6,727 bases of DNA, from assembly GCA_016293615.1 (NCBI GenBank), contig JAEDDX010000093.1, positions 1 to 6,727 of the forward strand. The letters run 5' to 3'. The notes under the pieces are model-generated. The model was not told the DNA's origin. It searched no databases and saw only the letters and a list, made by a program, of their open reading frames with translations. This document shows positions 4,697 to 6,727 of this stretch, in pieces; within the stretch, counting starts at the first letter, position 1; each line of letters opens with the position of its first letter. This DNA comes from Acetatifactor sp. Lineage in GTDB: Bacteria; Bacillota; Clostridia; Lachnospirales; Lachnospiraceae. Position numbers and translations under genes: made by a program.

Positions 4697-6507
4697 GACA
4701 GGAGAGAAGAGGGTTCGGTTCCGGACTGGTATTTTTGCTGATTGCGATAGGACTTCTATGGCTTTTTAACAGTTACAGTGCGGGCAAGATTGCGGAGCAA
4801 TATTCCAGAGATGCGCTGATCAAGGATATCGAGGCAGGCAATGTAGTGAGTGTGCGCATTCAGCTCAATGAGGAGACGCCTACGGGCGCGCTGTATGTGG
4901 AGCTCAAAAGCGGCGGCAGCAAGATTCTGTATGTGTCAAATGTGCAGGAGGCGGAGCAGATGCTTCGTTCCTACGATTTAGACCCTACCGTCTATGATGT
5001 GAAGCGCCCGGGATTCTTCCTGACGACGATCCTGCCGATTCTGCTGGTGCTCGGAACCTGCCTGTTTATGTTCATGATGCTGACGGCGCAGAGCGCCGGC
5101 GGCGGGGGCGGCAAAATGATGGACTTCGGCAAGAGCCGTGCCGTCCGTTCGGAAGGTGACAAATCGATCACCTTCAAGCAGGTCGCAGGCCTTCAGGAGG
5201 AAAAGGAAGAGCTCGAGGAAATCGTCGACTTCTTAAAGAATCCCGCAAAATACAACGAGATGGGGGCCAGAATTCCCAAGGGCGTATTGCTTGAGGGCCC
5301 TCCCGGAACCGGTAAGACCCTGCTTGCAAAGGCAGTTGCGGGCGAGGCGGAGGTTACCTTTTTCAGTATCTCCGGTTCGGATTTTGTGGAAATGTATGTC
5401 GGCGTCGGTGCGTCCCGCGTCCGCGACATGTTTGCGGAGGCGAAGAAGAGCGCGCCCTGCGTGGTGTTCATTGACGAGATCGATGCAGTGGCAAGGCAGC
5501 GAGGTACCGGTATGGGCGGCGGACATGACGAGAGAGAGCAGACCCTGAACCAGCTTCTGGTCGAGATGGACGGTTTCTCCGCCAACCAGGGTATCATTGT
5601 GATGGCAGCGACCAACCGTGTGGACATCCTGGATCCCGCGATTTTAAGACCCGGCCGTTTCGACCGCAAGGTAACCGTGGGAACACCCGATGTCAACGGC
5701 AGAGAGGAGATCCTGAAGGTTCATTCGAAGAACAAGCCTCTGGCGGAGGATGTGGATCTCAAACAGATCGCACAGACGACAGCCGGTTTCACCGGCGCGG
5801 ATCTGGAGAATCTCATGAACGAGGCAGCCATCGGTGCAGCCAAGAGCAAGCGGCAGTTCATTGTGCAGGAGGACATCCGCAAAGCGTTCGTCAGGGTCGG
5901 AATCGGTGCGGAGAAGAAGAGCCGCGTGATTTCCGACAAGGAAAAGAAGATTACCGCTTATCACGAGGCAGGCCATGCCATTTTGTTCCATGTGCTTCCC
6001 GATGTCGGACCAGTCTACACCGTGTCCATCATTCCCACCGGACAGGGTGCGGCAGGTTATACCATGCCTTTGCCTGAGAAGGATGAAATGTTCATGACGA
6101 AGGGCCAGATGCTGCAGCATATTATGGTTTCACTGGGCGGAAGAATTGCCGAGGAGCTGATTTTCACGGATTATACCACCGGCGCTTCCAGCGATATCAA
6201 GAAGGCGACCCAGGTTGCCCGCAGAATGGTTACCACCTACGGTATGTCCGAAAGGATCGGAGTCGTATGCTACGACAACAGCGATGACGAAGTCTTTATC
6301 GGCAGAGACCTTGCGCACGCCAAGTCCTTCAGCGAAGAAATGTCCGGACAGATCGACAGGGAAGTGAAAGCCATCATCGACGAGTGCTATGCGAAGGCGA
6401 AGGAACTGATTCTGGCACATGAGACGGTTCTGCACAGCTGCGCAGAGCTTCTTATCGAGAGAGAAAAGATCAACCGGGACGAGTTCGAGGCTCTTTTCAC
6501 GGCGTGA
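4693..6507 (+). CDS. ftsH: ATP-dependent zinc metalloprotease FtsH
   Basis: This 604-aa membrane-anchored AAA+ protease degrades misassembled membrane proteins and selected regulators as a hexamer facing the cytoplasm. Domains in order: membrane helix about 11-27, a short extracytoplasmic domain (28-106), membrane helix about 107-131, Gly linker (136-140), and AAA+ domain with Walker A GPPGTGKT (202-209), Walker B VVFIDEID (257-264) and the second region of homology ATNRVDILDPAILRPGRFDR (306-325). The M41 protease domain has HEAGH (424-428; zinc ligands H424 and H428, catalytic E425) and probable third ligand D501 in GASSDIKKAT. The pore-loop aromatic is Tyr (MYVGVG, 234-239) where many FtsH have Phe. 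It starts with GTG at 4693, overlapping the hpt stop by 4 nt (GTGA), with AGGAGG (4677-4682) 10 nt upstream; no usable Met lies nearby. It ends in tandem stops TGA-TAA (6505-6510). Confidence 0.97.
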   Translation: MRQERRGFGSGLVFLLIAIGLLWLFNSYSAGKIAEQYSRDALIKDIEAGNVVSVRIQLNEETPTGALYVELKSGGSKILYVSNVQEAEQMLRSYDLDPTVYDVKRPGFFLTTILPILLVLGTCLFMFMMLTAQSAGGGGGKMMDFGKSRAVRSEGDKSITFKQVAGLQEEKEELEEIVDFLKNPAKYNEMGARIPKGVLLEGPPGTGKTLLAKAVAGEAEVTFFSISGSDFVEMYVGVGASRVRDMFAEAKKSAPCVVFIDEIDAVARQRGTGMGGGHDEREQTLNQLLVEMDGFSANQGIIVMAATNRVDILDPAILRPGRFDRKVTVGTPDVNGREEILKVHSKNKPLAEDVDLKQIAQTTAGFTGADLENLMNEAAIGAAKSKRQFIVQEDIRKAFVRVGIGAEKKSRVISDKEKKITAYHEAGHAILFHVLPDVGPVYTVSIIPTGQGAAGYTMPLPEKDEMFMTKGQMLQHIMVSLGGRIAEELIFTDYTTGASSDIKKATQVARRMVTTYGMSERIGVVCYDNSDDEVFIGRDLAHAKSFSEEMSGQIDREVKAIIDECYAKAKELILAHETVLHSCAELLIEREKINRDEFEALFTA

Positions 6508-6528
6508 TAACGCGTTACTTGGTAAAAG

Positions 6529-6609
6529 TATACAAATGGTATTTGTGAAAAATATACAAAAACAAATTCATGTATTTGTAAAGTTTGTGAGTTTTGAGAA
6601 TATACAAAC
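6529..6609. repeat. Iterated TATACAAA motif with ACAAA(T/C) dyads downstream of ftsH
   Basis: TATACAAA occurs three times exactly, at 6529-6536, 6553-6560 and 6601-6608, with offsets of 24 and 48 nt; each follows an A-rich stretch. Within the same 81 nt there are three inverted repeats: ACAAAT-GGT-ATTTGT (6532-6546), ACAAAT-N6-ATTTGT (6562-6579) and GTTTGT-N15-ACAAAC (6583-6609). The DNA is strongly AT-rich compared with the flanking genes and encodes no supportable protein. Repeated dyads upstream of a promoter suggest a multi-site operator. The binding protein is unknown, and AT-rich DNA yields such words by chance more often than balanced DNA. Confidence 0.5.
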
Positions 6610-6632
6610 GGTTAGGGCGATGCTATTATAAT
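6601..6632 (+). promoter_or_regulatory. Candidate promoter overlapping the last TATACAAA copy
   Basis: TATACA (6601-6606, four of six to TTGACA) lies 17 nt upstream of TATTAT (6624-6629), which is preceded by TG at 6621-6622 as in an extended -10. A perfect TATAAT also overlaps at 6627-6632, but with a 20-nt gap to the same -35. Initiation would be near 6636, just before the C8 tract. The weak -35 coincides with a repeat copy, which would suit control by a protein bound to the repeats. This is a moderate pattern match only. Confidence 0.45.
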
Positions 6633-6695
6633 AGGCGTAACCCCCCCCAATACATTATATAGTTTTTGCTATACCCCATAAGAAATACCTTCTCG

Positions 6696-6727
6696 AAAAG
6701 GACAGTCACCCCATGGCTGTCCTTTTT
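6696..6727 (+). terminator. Strong intrinsic terminator downstream of ftsH
   Basis: The arms 6696-6708 (AAAAGGACAGTCA) and 6714-6726 (TGGCTGTCCTTTT) pair over 13 bp with one T-G wobble, closing a CCCCA loop (6709-6713). The sequence ends in at least five T residues at the window edge, so the T-run may continue. The flanking A-run gives the reverse transcript a four-T tail, so it could act in both directions. It lies about 190 nt after the ftsH stop and would also end any RNA started near 6636, giving a transcript of about 90 nt. Confidence 0.88.

Noticed and set aside
5193..5696. 167-aa open frame on the minus strand
   Set aside because: It is a Ser/Pro-rich mirror of the highly conserved ftsH AAA+ region, with no credible start context or family.
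6419..6631. 70-aa open frame running from ftsH into the AT-rich tail
   Set aside because: Its first part is an out-of-frame shadow of ftsH and the remainder is low-complexity AT-rich sequence; there is no ribosome binding site.
6641..6712. G-quadruplex on the minus strand from the C8, C4 and C4 tracts
   Set aside because: The tracts are separated by about 25 and 31 nt, too far apart for a stable quadruplex.
1..6727. CRISPR array, insertion sequence, tRNA or rRNA gene, toxin-antitoxin or phage-defence genes
   Set aside because: No regularly spaced direct repeats with spacers, transposase motifs, tRNA-like cloverleaf ends or defence domains were seen. The locus is conserved core chromosome.

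Overview
The window looks like an ordinary chromosomal locus of a spore-forming member of the Clostridia, most likely Lachnospiraceae. That placement is an inference from the sporulation genes, gene order, strong Shine-Dalgarno sites and moderate GC content; no species can be named. All recognised genes are on the + strand, and the order matches the classic Firmicutes block known from Bacillus subtilis: rqcP(yabO)-yabP-yabQ-divIC-spoIIE-tilS-hpt-ftsH. The yabR, yabS and yabT genes and the tRNA genes found in the Bacillus version are absent.

Region 1 (1-1357): the 3' end of an S4-domain RqcP-like gene, then yabP and yabQ (spore cortex formation) and divIC (cell division), closed by a strong intrinsic terminator. 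A sigma-E-like promoter precedes yabP. A near-consensus sigma-A promoter lies inside the 3' end of yabQ and would give divIC its own vegetative transcription.

Region 2 (1358-2661): spoIIE alone, behind a promoter with perfect -35 and -10 hexamers 22 nt apart and two near-matches to the Spo0A box. This is the architecture known for Spo0A-activated promoters. The protein is only 395 aa: it keeps the complete PP2C phosphatase domain but lacks the N-terminal multi-pass membrane domain of the Bacillus protein.

Region 3 (2662-6507): a tight housekeeping operon, tilS-hpt-ftsH, with overlapping gene ends and one good sigma-A promoter (TTTACA-N17-TATAAT) upstream. It links tRNA-Ile lysidine formation, purine salvage and membrane proteolysis.

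Region 4 (6508-6727): 220 nt of AT-rich noncoding DNA with three exact copies of TATACAAA at 24- and 48-nt intervals, three ACAAA(T/C) dyads, a plausible promoter overlapping the last copy, a C8 tract and a strong terminator at the window edge. It may hold the operon end plus a short leader or small RNA for whatever lies downstream.

I found no mobile element, CRISPR array, tRNA or rRNA, and no evidence of a wholly new system. The most interesting points are the membrane-less SpoIIE, the layered sporulation/vegetative promoters, and the repeat-bearing region after ftsH.
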